DNA from: Heliocidaris tuberculata
Lineage: Eukaryota > Echinodermata > Echinoidea > Camarodonta > Echinometridae
NCBI GenBank assembly: GCA_025618425.1
Contig: CM046845.1
Span: 5,368,077-5,432,076 of the forward strand
Length of the DNA stretch: 64,000 bases
Direction of reading: 5' to 3'
Below are positions 17,542 to 31,700 of this stretch, piece after piece; the first letter of the stretch is position 1, and each line of letters starts with the position of its first letter. Position numbers and translations under genes: made by a program. Below the pieces are notes generated by a model. That model ran no database searches and had not been told where the DNA came from. It worked only from the letters and a program-made list of their open reading frames with translations.

Positions 17542-19122
17542 TAATCTTTATATTTATATAAGTAATTGCTCGCACACAATCTCATTTTAATAAAGCCTTA
17601 TCTGTCTTGACTTTCAACAGAATAAGGCCAATAAATTTACATTATAGGTCTATAATTACTATAATTTGCATAAATCATGATATCAAATGAAATATTCTGA
17701 TTTAGGAAAATAAAGTTAGCATTTTATTATTTTTTTTAAAAAACTTTTCTCGACATCCCCGTCATCGCAGTGTTTGCTCATATAGAGCTTAATATCAGGG
17801 ACAATGTTTGGACCACCCCCCCCCCCCCAAATCACATAAATATTAATAGAAATTTCACAGCAAATAACTTTAACAAAAATACAAACGTCTCTCCTAGTTC
17901 CCCCTCCCAACTCTATCCCTCTCTTCCCTGGTGCAGTTAGAGTTGATTCCTATCTGTTTTGGGACTTAAGTTTGTATTTGAAGGGACAATATCAAGATTA
18001 TGCCCTTTACGGCTTTACCAAAAGCGATATACAGAAAAAGAAGAAAAAATAAAGAAAATAAAAAATAAAAACATCTTGATAAAGACTATAACCATTCCCT
18101 CTCGGCCGATCGACATGTACCACAATATATAGGCGTGCTTTATTTCGGGACTGAGCACTCTTCGTATTTATACTCTTTGGTTGAACCACAACTTCGTTAC
18201 CATAACAGCATGTACATCGTGTAAGAATTAATGGAGCTTACGTTATACATGCATCACTACAGTGCATGTACAGCCGGGTTGCCAGGCACGATCCGTACAG
18301 CTAATTTCAATAGCCATGTGACTGCACGTTCATTATGTAAGAACATTCAAGTGGGTTTCCTAACATGATTTGTATGGAATGTACAAAAGGGTATTGAACC
18401 GGGTATTGAAATTGCCCTTAATTCATTTTTCGGAAGTTTTTGCGGTCGTGTTGTAGGCTTATTTGAGCACAGGCTGTTTTTTTTTTTCTTCTTCTTCTTC
18501 TTTTGGTTAGGTTGATTTTTTTCGAAAGTCTTTGCGATCGTGTTTTACTGTCAACAGTGGCATGCTTAACCGTATACACAGGGCCAGGATCAAAGTCCAT
18601 CTGAGATCTTGTAGAATGTCTGTCATGTCGAAGCCAGTGTGACCAGCGTTAAAAATGGACTTATGCTAGGGAGCAGCGAAAAATTCTAACTCAAAAAAAA
18701 AAAAAAAAAAAGAAGGTTATCAGCATTTTTTGGGTGTATTTTTACTCAAAAATTCTCTGACAAGCAAAAAAAAAAAAAAAAAACACCACAATTATGATAA
18801 AATTCTGCTAAATTATGTCAAATTATAGCATTTATATGCTAACTGCTAAAGCGGTCAAAATTCTGCCAGGCCAGAAAGCAGAATTCTGCCAACTAAGGCA
18901 ACGTTGGTCGAAGCAAGGAGTTCACTCCTTGGGTGATTTTTTGAATGATTTGCATGTTGTTTCGCTTTGAAACAACCTTTCTGGATAAGTGCGCGTGAAT
19001 GAAGTCATCTATAGACAAATACTCTTTATCCATATGAGGGAATGAATTAAGCACTCCGTGTTTATTTACGTGATAAGGATTTTACAGACCGACGACGGTA
19101 GGACTACTATAAAACCAGAAAC
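17542..19122. other. non-coding interval
   Basis: Poly-C (17,815-17,828), A-rich runs (18,692-18,710, 18,768-18,783) and a few small repeats such as AATTCTGCCA. No exon with good splice sites was found, although the 5' untranslated exon of the downstream gene could be here. Confidence 0.3.
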
Positions 19123-19126
19123 TTAA

Positions 19127-19712
19127 AGGGCAATCCAACCTTGGTAATGAGATGATTTGTGTGAAAGCAGAAAAATAAGAAAAACTGGACAGTGAAAGTT
19201 TGAAAGAAATCGGACAAGGAATAAGAAAGTTATGGATGTTTGAAAAATGAGATCACTACATCTATGCGAATCTCAAATTGGCAATTTGGTGATTCAATTA
19301 TGACATGTTTGTGGACAACTCTCCCATTTGTCGTACACAAAAATATCATTAATTTGCGGTTTTCTTCGAGGCGCTTTTACCCTCGGGGCAGTACTCAAAA
19401 TATATTGGAGATAGCATATTGTTATAGGTCCTCATGAAAGAAAGAGATCCTACTGAGTAATACATTTCGAAAAAAGTGACATTTTAGTCATTTTGTGTGT
19501 TGGAGTGAATGTGAGAGTTGTCCACAGCTACATCACAGTGACATTACCTATTCGGCCAATTTGAAATTCCCATATGCATATAGTGATTACAACTTTTAAA
19601 AATTCACAACTTTCTTATTGCTTGTCAGATTTCGTTCAAACTTTCACCAATCTGCTTCTCTGATTTTCCCCCTTTCTTTCAAAGCAACTTGCTATTAAGG
19701 TTGGATTTCCCT
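19127..19712. mobile_element. TTAA-flanked foldback element, family 1, copy 1
   Basis: TTAA at 19,123-19,126 and 19,713-19,716; ends AGGGCAATCCAACCTT and its complement AAGGTTGGATTTCCCT. Subterminal GAAATCGGACAAGGAATAAG is mirrored on the right. Strongly similar to 52,816-53,399 in the opposite orientation. TTAA target use is typical of piggyBac and Kolobok families. Confidence 0.85.
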
Positions 19713-19785
19713 TTAATGTTCGCGAGTGGTTCAGATTCGCGAAACTTTCATGCCCGGCAATCATTGAATCAAGGGTTTATGCACG

Positions 19786-20146
19786 CTTGGGCTAAAACCA
19801 CTTGGTCTAATTTCCAGATGGTCTAATTACCACTTCGTCTACTTTATTTTGTCACTTGGTCTACTACCAGTTCGTCTAATGTCAGTTTGTCCAATTCCAA
19901 GTCAGTCTAAAACTAGTTGGTCTACAGGCATTTCGTCTAAAATCCACTTGGTCTAGTATCCATTTGGTCTACGTGGCATTTATATGGTCTAATGTGCAGT
20001 TGGTCTAACTTTCATTTAGTCCATTTTCCATTTAGTCTAATTGTCAGTTGGTCTAAATGCGAATTTGTCTAAACATCACTTTGTCTAATTATCACTAAGG
20101 CTAATTGCCTGTTGGGCTATTCCCTTTTGGTCTACTCACCTACCAA
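19786..20146. repeat. degenerate ~16-bp minisatellite, (nnCnTTTGGTCTAATT)n
   Basis: More than 20 units of a short motif whose core TTGGTCTAA or TTCGTCTAA is conserved while a 4-6 base linker varies. There are no flanking inverted repeats. Confidence 0.9.
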
Positions 20147-20562
20147 CAACACTATGTGTCATTTTGTTGGCCATTAGTAAGTGATATGCAAAGTAAATAT
20201 ATTAGAACGTGCATTACGACTCCCGGTTGTCTCTGACCCCCCCCCCCCCCCCCATCCTACCCCACCCGCCACTCTCCACACGAACTTTGATAGGTAATGT
20301 TTGCGTGATAGGATGCTATGTTTGCACTAAACCAGATAACTTTAGGTTTTATTGTTGGGTGACAATGGATTTATTATGACCAAATAGAGTCATTGATCAA
20401 GGATCATGAAAAAATGAGCATTAAATAAACTTCAATTTCTAAATTTCGAAGTATTAGAAACTAACGAACGGCACACGGCCTAATTTTAGCGAGCAGTCTA
20501 TCAACATTCATGACGATGTAATGTTGATAAATTGTTTATAGACTTGGACTATTCTGTTTTAG

Positions 20563-20608
20563 GAAATCGACATGAACTCCAACTTAAAATCACCACAACT
20601 GAAGAAAG
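20563..20608 (+). CDS. exon 1 (start exon) of the docking-protein gene
   Basis: Acceptor TATTCTGTTTTAG before 20,563 and donor AAAG|GTAAGT after 20,608. The ATG at 20,572 starts [12 protein letters not shown] and ends in phase 1. The acceptor implies a further upstream untranslated exon, not found. Confidence 0.65.
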
Positions 20609-21339
20609 GTAAGTACAAATCTGAGAATTCTTACTCATTCTAAGATTTTAATGACGTTTCATGAATAAAACAACAACAATTTCAAGAATAAATTAAAAAC
20701 ATTAAAAGCGTTGAAAAAGAACAATTTTCAAAAATTTGTTCGCTTCAGACACACTCCCTAGAAAGTTCAAGTTGATAGTGGGGCAAAATACGACATCCCC
20801 CTTTCGGTTATTATATGCCCACAAATATGTAGATATATATATATATATATATATATGTAATAATTGTAACAGAATCCTCCGTCATGGACAATGGTAAATA
20901 AGTTTGAAAGAATCGGGGAAAAAATTCGAAGATAGCAAAATTCAGTATTACCGGTTTCTTTATTCTTCAGATAGTGAAATCAAATCAACAGGTGCAATAA
21001 ACTATATATAAATAATATACAAAAATTGCGTACTGGCGCTTTGCGCTCAGTTGACGCGTTGCATAGCAACGTAATTATTATTTCATATTATTGTTCCGTC
21101 ATAATCAAAATCATTTCAGATCTGTCTTTACCTCTTTTTGTACATCTTAATAATGTATTTTACAACAACAGAAAAGAATTAAAAACATTATTACTGTATT
21201 GTGTTATATATTAGACGTATATATTAACGTCATCATTCTAAGGTCTGTTCAGTTCCGGCTGAAATAAGTCATTGAAATGTTTTCTTTTCTTTTAGAATGA
21301 TGAGGTTAATATATACGTCTAATATATAACACAAGACAC

Positions 21340-21397
<58 letters not shown>

Positions 21398-22409
21398 TGC
21401 GTCCCAGAAAAAACGAAACCCTAAAATAAGGGGTTATTGTGACCACATTATGTGCTCTGTGACAATAATTTTTATTTTCCATAAACTAGAAGTATTATGC
21501 TTCTAAATGATACCTTGATGGCATCGATCCGTACATGCTTTACCGAGCAGCAGCATTTTGAAAATGACATGCAAAAACTCAGTTGTGCCGAATTTGGGTA
21601 AAACCGTGAAGACATTAGTATCACATGTATGCAAAATGACTAAATAGAAATACCCGCTTTAAGAGATATGGTACGTGAAATTCCCTCATGTGATGGCATG
21701 CATTCAGTCAGAAATTCATACAACAATACTAATTTCCAGTGGTGGCAGGAGCATACGCCCCCAAAATTTCCAAATTCAATAAATATCCCTCAAAAGACGA
21801 CAAAATGCCCTTCGTGTGATGGAAAAGGTCCCCCATCATGAGGTGGGAAATTGTCATAATCTTGATATATTTTCTGTCTTTTGTGCCCTCTCTACCTTGT
21901 ATTTCCATCTGGCAATTGAAAGTGCCACTTACCTTACTTTTATGAAAAATATCACCTTTCTTTCCGCTTTTTTCAGTTCAGAAAATGCAAAAAATTTACT
22001 TCGATTGCAGTTACAATTTCAATACAAAACATGTCCTTTCTTTACCCCCAACATTAACAAAACATTGACCATCCTTTATTTTATGATGAGGGTGTTATCC
22101 TTACCGTAATTGTTGAAAGAAACAGATAAAAACAGTCTTCTAATAAGGTTTTAAAAGGCATGTTACATGTCATGTTCGCCTGTGATCCTCACGTTTTCAA
22201 TGTTTTACCCAAATCCGGCACAACTGAGTTTTTACATGTCATTTTCAAAATGCTGCTGCTCTGTAAAGCATGTAGATCCCTATGCCATCAAGATATCATT
22301 TAAAAGCAGAATATTTATAGTTTATGGAAAAAAGATAATTATTGTCACAGAGGGCATAGTGTGGTCACAATAGCCTTTTGTTTTAGGGTTTCGTTTTTTC
22401 TGGGACGCA

Positions 22410-22486
<77 letters not shown>

Positions 22487-23354
22487 CCCATGTCTAGATA
22501 ATAATCAAGATCAGTCGCAAGTTGAAATGCATTCCAATCATAACTAAGTCTTAAGGCAAGTATCCTGATTGGTTAATGAATCTGTGATTGCTTGCAAGTT
22601 GCATGACATCATCAAAATCATACATTAGTCATGGTCACAGCTAATGAGAAGATGGCATTCAATTACACAACTATTCTCTATTACCATACTGTACACAGAG
22701 ACTGAGCAGTTCCTCAACTTAGCGATCAAGAGAGTTAGGGGGTCTAAAATCTGACACTCTCTAATAGTGAATAGTGACATCCATTGTTAATGCTTGTAAA
22801 GCCTTTTAATGTATTTTAATACATTAAAAGGCTTTATGTGCATTAACTCTTTGCCCTGTGCATTATGAAACTCATGGCTGCTGGATTATTTCAAAGGCTA
22901 TATCTTTTGTACGTGATTTCTGTCGACACAAGCGAGAACCCGGAAGTGACAGTGGTCGACAATAGCGGGCTATGAGTTAACAGTAGAATTTTTCTATCCT
23001 ATCTTGATACTTAAAAATATCAAGATAGGAAAGAAAAAATTACGAAAACACCGTCTCACCGCCCGAATACGAGGTGAAGGTTGCAGAATATGGTAAATTC
23101 GAAATTATGGAGGCGGTGACTACAGTCCCATGACCCCCCCCCCCCTCCCCCCTCCTCCATCCCCTCCCAAGCCCCGCCGCCATTATGCTTATGGCGGCGT
23201 GAAACGCAGGTTTTCATGTTAAGTAAACAACTCACGCAATATCAAAGATTATGTTTCGGAATATCAGCATTTATTGTCCATATTTTTTTCACTGCCGTAC
23301 ATGTTTTTCCTCTAGCAGTTCCTTGTTCTATACCCAAATAGTTTTGTGATTGAG

Positions 23355-23405
<51 letters not shown>

Positions 23406-24530
23406 GCAATGTCAGTATGGGAGTTTTCCCCTTTTGGCCATGGGACAGGAATACTCGTCAAAGTAAACTTTGTGTTATCATTGACTGTGTTATTAAGTGT
23501 GATCTTCTTAGTCAATTTTGGTATGCCCCCAAATCAATTTTTTTTTTTTTTTTTATAATTTGAATTGATATCAAAATACTGATAATCATTCCCTGCTGTT
23601 CCAAATGAATTCATTAAATGAGGTAAAAAGGAGATAATAAACTGAAGAGATTACAAAATATACTATTTAAATTCAACGGTGATCCAATTCTTCCTTTCGC
23701 TTCCCATTTTTTTTTTTTTTCAAGTAAATGGCTTTTTAAAATGATAATGATAATTTAAACTTAGATTTGCGTCGCTCTTAAAATGAAAGTCCACCCTGAT
23801 ATCAAATTAGTTTTAAAAGAAGCAGAAAATTAAAGAAACAGATCAGTGAAGGTATGAGCAAAATCCGATAAGAAATAGGTTATGAATTTTTGAAGTTGTA
23901 ATCAATCAAACATAAATTGGCAACTCCCTGACGTATCTTGCAAGCTCCAGTCCCATTTGCCCTGTGCTCAAAAAGAATCATTTATTCCATTTTCTGGAAA
24001 GAAATGTTCAATTATACTTGCACTTTAGATATGATGACTGCTTATATTTTTTATACAAAACATGTATGAAACAAATCTATTCCTTCATCTAAAATTAAGA
24101 AAATGAAAATTTATGAGATTTTCTCTATTTTCTCTATTGACCAAATGGGAGAGGAGATTCTTTCTTCTTTCATTCAAATCAACTTAATACCAGGGTGGAA
24201 TTTCCCTTTAAAACATGCAATATGTCTCTAAGCGTTTTAGAGATTATCACACCAGTCATTGGATTAAGGCTTACCGGTACACAATGTATGCACATTCTCC
24301 ACTCCCTGAAGAGCATTCAAGCAAGTCGCTATTTTACAGGCTTGATGAGTGCTGACTACACCTTGCACCACATCGGTTACAAATTTAAAACCTGGGTGGA
24401 GAGAAGCAATGTAGATTAAATGCCTTCAATGAGAATATGCGTCTGCTGAACTTCGCATCTCCGGTGTTTAAACCACTCTACTTCAACAATTATGTAGTAC
24501 TTTCTTTATTGAATAAAACAATATAAACGC

Positions 24531-24579
<49 letters not shown>

Positions 24580-24581
24580 TT

Positions 24582-24667
<86 letters not shown>

Positions 24668-27600
24668 AATTTATATAGAGAGTTTTATATATATTAGAGA
24701 TTCCTTATGCATATATATATATATGCATAAGGAATCTCTAAAGCAAGTTTGAGGATTTTTGTACGTTTGTTCAAATGAAGAATGTTCTTATTTAAAAGGT
24801 AAAAGAACGAAGGTTATAACCTAAGTTTTCTTTCTCTGCATGTTAGGTCCAGTTTGGTATGTGAAGGTGGGCTCTGGACAAGATTCCATCGACCTCCACA
24901 GTGCACATGTGAGTATGTCTTCTGATAATAGTATGAGAGCCTGTCTCAAAATAGTCATCTCGTCAAGTCCATAAGGTTTAACCCCTTGAAGGTACCTGGT
25001 CCATCTTAGTCATTGACAAATAGTTTGTCAGCCTAACCGGAGCCGTCGGGTTTAGCCCGCTCGTCGGTGGCAAGTCCTGACACAAAAAAAATATCGCAGC
25101 CCGGCCCTAGAGCCTCCGAAACAGACCCCAAAGTCGCGTCGAGTCACCCCCATCTAGCTCATACACCCAAACATTTTTTCAGAAGAAAGTGTGAAGTGTG
25201 ACTGTACACTACCAAACATTTTTTTTTTAAAAGACAAAAATTTCCTTCGGGATGGGGTTATCAGAAGCCACCCCCCCCCAAAAAAAAAAGGGGGAAAGTT
25301 TTCAGCCTTACAGCCCACAGACAACATTTTGTCAGAAGAAGAAATAGGAGCACATCACAAAAATAAAAGAACAACATTTTCCATCGGGAAGGGGCTGTTA
25401 GACCCCCGTCCTCCGAAAAAAAATGCACCAAAGTGCCCTTTGATCAAGTTATGCCGCCTAAAAATGGATGCTAAGAACAAGCATTTTTCAAATCTTCCGA
25501 CCTCATTAATTTAAAAGTGTTTTATTCAAATCAGTTCAAATTTACATAATGTAAGTTTGAGTATTGTAATTTTCTCAAAGTGCAATTTGGTATCAAATGA
25601 TTTTTTTTCTTTAATCAGTTATTGAATTGTGAAACATGTATTGCTTTCTCAAAATTAAAAAAATAGCCCCCAAAATATGTTCAGATTATGTAAACACATC
25701 TTTTGACCACCTTCACCTGTTTGCTAAGTATCTAGGCCTTGTGACCGCCTTGCTGAAATTTACAATTCATATGTTAATGCACAAATACTAGGTGTATTTT
25801 TTTTTTAACTGACACTTTTGATCATTGATAATTCAAAAGCTATAACTCGTATCACACTGATGTTGAAGGATGTCAAATTTATTTGGAGTAAGTTTTTGTG
25901 ACATTCCTCTAGATACTTTTCTTTAAAAGATGCTTTAAATATTTAATTAGATTTTCACTTTTACAAAAATCATGACCAAAAAATCTTTGTTTATCAGCAA
26001 TTATTTCAAAACACATCAATGGCCACTGTGTATTGCAGCTGTAATTTCTGCCAATGTTTTTGGTGTTCAGTGTCATTAAAAGATTCATGACTGTGGGTTA
26101 AAAAGGTGTTCTGGAATTTTAGCTGCAATGCAGAATGGACTTTGTTGTGTTCTGAATTAATTACTGATAAACACAATTTTTTTTATAAATTAATTTATTC
26201 ATTCTCCACAAATGGGCTGGATCACCCAGAGGCTGTTCTTCTGAGGGTTCCAGACTGAGGTGTCCTCAGTGTGTGGCCTTGATTTTTCAAAAAATCTAAT
26301 TGATTATTCAGAACATTTTTTTTAAAGTAAAGTATTCAAAGAAATTTCATAAAACTTGTTCCCAATGGATGTGATATCCTTCAATTTTACAATGTGAAAA
26401 CATCAGTCTGATACGAGTTATAGGCTAACCTTTGAGTTGAACGATCAAATTTTTTTTTTTACACCTAGTACCTTGCATGCCTTCTTAGATCTCTTCCTCC
26501 TAAATAAAATTTTATAATCTTCCTTCTCAATCGTCTTTCTCTATTCATATTTAGTTTTTAAAAAAAATATGTTATTTCTTTTTTCTCGAACTTCAAGACA
26601 TTACCAAATGTCTATAGCGACTTTGGTCAAAGCGGAACAACTTTTCCAACCGATACGGATATCTATGCGATCCCACACAAACGATCTGATGATGTCTTCG
26701 AAGATCCCGTGGACGATTTCGATGACGATGATGGATCCGACTTCAGTGACCCAACGGATGACCAAATCTACGATGAGCCAGTCGAAGAAGAACCAGACAG
26801 AAAGGATACTGAAGAGACGGTGTATGAGATTCCAGTTTTAGGTGATGCGACCTCTCCAGGGGCCTCTTCTGGAGCGAGACAAACAGCTTGGCCCTTGTCA
26901 ACGTCACCAAAGCCCAAGATCATTTCTCGCACAGAGGTACTTCTTGATGGAGTGCCTTTCTGACCTTCTTCTTTCTTCTACAATTGGATGTTGAATTTCA
27001 CCATCTTTAGAGTAATGTATAAATGATTATTGATCTTGCGATAAAGTACAATAAGGGCTGGACCAGGCAGGTCACATTTTTCCGATAACGATAACGAAAT
27101 TTTCAATTAAAAGTACACCCTACTGAATGGCGTTTACGTGCGAGTATGCTCACACTGTTAATAAGACAGCTCTAGGGTGTACCTTTAATGAAAAATCTCG
27201 TTATCGTTGCCGGACAAAGTGACTAGCCCTTACCCCGGGACTTTGTGTCCTGGACAAATACAAGCGAATAGCTTCAACTGTTGCTATTACGCCCAATTAT
27301 AATACCACCCCCCCCCCCCCCCTCCCCCCGATAAGTACCCATATAGAATTAATATACTTTAAGACGACTACACCCTGTGACAAATATACACCCTAGGACA
27401 ACTACACCCTAGAAAAACTATGGCCTAGGACAATTACCCCCCCCCCCCCCCCGACAACTGCCCCGGAAGTAAATTCCCCGATGTAGTTGTCTAAGCCTCT
27501 AATGGGTAATTGTCCTAGGGGGTTTATGCGGGGTTGTCGTCTAAAGGGGATAGACGTCATATAGGCTTTATCAAGATTCGACATGCTTATCTTAAGATAA

Positions 27601-28702
27601 AATAAAATTTTCTGTAAATTCCGAAGTCACCTATAAGGAATATGCACATTTTTTAGCATGTCGGATGATTTGATCTGAACGTTTTTTTTTTTTTTTGTTT
27701 TTTTTTTTTGTTTTGTGTTTTTTTCCTTCTTCATTTTTTTGTCTTTTGTTTTTTATTTTGATATTCTTTGATATTTTAACATAATTTTGAAGGGTAAAGC
27801 CGGGCACGCTTACGAAAACGTGAAAAATAATCTTCCTGCCAGTCCTGGGCGTCTACCACCAGCGACAAAGAATAGCACAAACCTCACCAAAGAGACACCA
27901 AAGCAAAAGGTAGCACTTCATCCACCAAGAAAACAACACGTGCAAAGAACAGAGAACAATTTGTGTACCGAGGTAAATGATCAACTTCTTTATTTCTATT
28001 TTTTTATTTTTTGAGTATCCATAAAGTTGCAATGATGAAAAATGAGAAGGGATAGCAAAGTACTTGAATTTTGGCAAAGGTGAAGAACCACTAACATAGA
28101 AACATCCGTATTAAGCTCCTAATAAATGTATTGTATTATTATAATGATAACTGAAGGAATCATTTATAGCTGGATGGGTTAGGGTAACAAGTTTGGATTA
28201 TCGTGACACGGCGGACAAAAGCTCCCTTTTTGGTTTGAAGCTTCCTTAGAGCTTATCAAATGATTTCAGGCGAGGTGTCCTCTCGAAAAAATAATTATGT
28301 CCGTATGTAACAGGCTAATATTTCAGATGACTGCTATTTATGCTGGGCTTCGACCACCTATCCTATTTCATGACTCTTTATTACAAAATTACTTTCACCT
28401 TTTACATGAAATCAATTCATGTATATCCATATTGGTTACTGCATAAACCAAAGAAAAATACAGAAAATACAGAGTTGCCATGGCAATATTAGTTTTCATT
28501 TTCCCCTGTCTTAAGCTGGTTTTCGGCAAAGTAGTGCTGGTCTCTGGCCACATGTACAAACCCAGCTGTCCTATCACTGATATCGCAATACATACGAAGC
28601 TATCGCGTGCGTCTCTTTGACTGACTTTCGATGACTGCGACGTTTATGCTGAAATTATAAATTGTCATGGATTTGAATGCTTTGCTACCAGAATGAAACA
28701 CT

Positions 28703-28745
<43 letters not shown>

Positions 28746-31700
28746 GCCTATATATATATATATATATATATATAAGGCGGGGTAAGACAGGGTACGGGGC
28801 AGGGTGGGACTGATTGAGACCAACTAGTATTCATGATATCGACAACTCACGACGTACCTTTGTTATGCTACTTCTACATAACTACTATCAGGTTTGGTTC
28901 TTCGACAGTTTTCATGAATAATGGAAAGAAATTATAAAGTATGAATTTTAAGGGCAAGAAACGAGTGACAAAATTAATACAAAATTAAGGTCAGTCTACT
29001 GCATAGGCACACAGGCATATTTTCGAGAGGGGGATGACGCATCTTACCCGAATATCAACTTTCCAGTTTCGAAAGTAAGATACTTTATCATGTTTATAGA
29101 AGTAGAGATAGAGCTGTGTCCAGCCCAAGCCCCCCCCCCCCCCCATACGCCTGTGCTCTATGAGTGGTTTACAGAAGTGGCGTAGCGTGAATCCAGCCAT
29201 TGAGGGGGAACTGGCATAACTGGTGGGCACCGGTCTCACTTTGATAATTCAATGCGAATTTACAAGCCCACTGATTAGGGGGAGGGTGCGGGAAGGAGTC
29301 TTATCGTCTTCCTTTTTCCCTTCTCCCTTTCTTTTTCTCCCTTCTCCCTTTCTTTTTCTCCCTTTAACTCTTTTTCTTTCTTCTTTCAGCTATTCGATTG
29401 GGGGGGGCACGACCCATGTGCCCCCTGTGAGCTGTAGCTACGCCACTGCTTTACAGCAATCACACACGCGATATTATAGTAAATACAGTAAATTTAATGT
29501 AGTATTATAACTAATACATATCGATGTAATATTGATTTGAAAGTGTGCAGAAATTTACACATTAAATAATGATAGAGGGATGGACATTTCATTGAAAATT
29601 ACTCAATCGCAGTCCTAGGATTGAATTGAAATGGATTACAATAAGAATATACAAGTTGACAAAAAGTACCCAAAACTACGATGTGATAGTAACGACTGGA
29701 AATAACAAAGAGCGGTATCATTCAGAAATTTAAAAAAAATCTTTAGAGAACAAAAATCTGCATTATACTTCAAGTTCACCGTGACTCCTATTGAAAACTG
29801 TAATCACCGACTTTTATTACTGTTTGTAGATGATTGAATTATGTTGCTTTATGCAAAAACTAAAAAAAAAAATGTAAACTTCGTTATATTTGGTAATTCA
29901 TTGCACAGGGAAGGCCCACTAAGAGTTGCTATACCGGATTTTTGTTTTTTTCTCTCTCTCTTGAGACGTTTCCTACAATGTCTAGAGTTTATCACACCGG
30001 AAATAGAATGAGGCGACAATGTTATGTGATCCAAGAAATACTCAAAATATAAAATTCACAAGATCATAAATTGTTATCACTATCGTTCATATTCCCCGAT
30101 GCAATCGTATAAGGAGTTTGTGATCCTTTATTCCACGAATCCAAAGTTCTTGGGTTCTGAGGGGTATTTCCATTTCAAATATTATGTCATGTGTACGTTA
30201 ATCACAGTCATGTAAACCACCAAGTAATAATTATTTACTAGGAATAACCTTATTTTATGTACTCGCATTATGTTTGCTTAATAAGCAATCTCTTCTGTTC
30301 TCGATGGCAAATGAAAATCACTTATTAGACCAATCAAATCTGAATTAGTCTGAAATACAAAGTAAAACTACATCTCATACATCACTACGAAAACACCTAG
30401 GAATGGGTAGAGGGCCTTTGCGCGATTTTGTTGTGTCTTTCATTCTTGTCCTGGCTGAAATGCAGTTCCTTTTACAACGAGCTGCTACCCAAGCACACTT
30501 TTTGATAAAAGTGAGGGCGCCCTTTGTAGATATTATTTTAAAAATCATTTATCATGTTTATTGTCCCTATAAACCGGTTTTTTATTCTTTAATGTGAAAA
30601 GTAACTTTCTATGATCTCTATAATATCATTTGACAACAAATTTATGAATCCTATGAAATGATTTAATCCGAAAAGGTTCTGTTTATTATACTGAATGGTG
30701 GCCATTTTGGATTTTTGCGCTTTACACGAATACCTTTTAAAAATAGCGAGGGCTCCTCGCTCGACAAGTATTGATTAACAGGCCATAAGGAGTGTTCCTG
30801 CAGAATTTTGGTGCTTTTGTTCGCTCTAGCTGTCACGAAAATTTCCCTAACCTACCACACTATAACAAGAGAAAAGAAATTTGCCGAAAAGCACTAGAGC
30901 ACTATTTAAAGCACTTTGATCCCCCGGAAAACCCCAATCTAGCATATTGAAGTACATGTGTAATTACGCCCCTAAGCCAAGGGCGGACTGAGACTAAATT
31001 TCCCTTGGGGAATTTCGATACGACCGGCCCACACAATCTATACGATCATGTGTTCAATTTTTTTTTTTAATACATATTTTCATCATAATGATAATACAGC
31101 CAGCAATGCCATGCCATTAAGTACGAGTACATACTCACTCGTACACACAACATTGTCTTAATTGTAGGATGTACCTTGAACTGAAAATCTCGTTATCGTT
31201 ATTGGTCAAGTCTCATAGTCCCCTTATCCTATTCTAGTTTGTTTATTTTCTTTCCCCTCCTTCTCTTTCCACTACCCTATTCTTATTTGTCATTCAACGT
31301 GTCTCCTGTGACCGGGGCCCCGAGATACGCCACCACTTGATAACCAGATTTTTATTCACACCATACATTTTTTTTCCTATAGCAAACTACATCGAGGCCT
31401 AACAAAACCGGTGTTGGGCAATCCTCTGCCCATCAGCCCAGCCCAAGAAATATTAACCCAATCGTTACCGGTCCTGGTCAAGCCGTTACCGATCCTGGTC
31501 TAACCAACGAACTTGCGATGAAGTTCGCGAAAAGGGCCAAAGCCCTCACCCCATCCGATGGAAAAGGGTCGCAATTGAAATTCACGACACAAGGATCCGA
31601 CAAGGCCCATACGAAAAATTACCAAAGAGATATTTCATCCGTCAGTAATGATAGGCATATACCCGATGGATTGGGGCTTGCTAAAAAGGTAAGTTGACGT

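Noticed and set aside
26569..26841. Met/Ser-rich 90-codon frame overlapping exon 3
   Set aside because: It is an off-frame shadow of the splice-supported exon reading.
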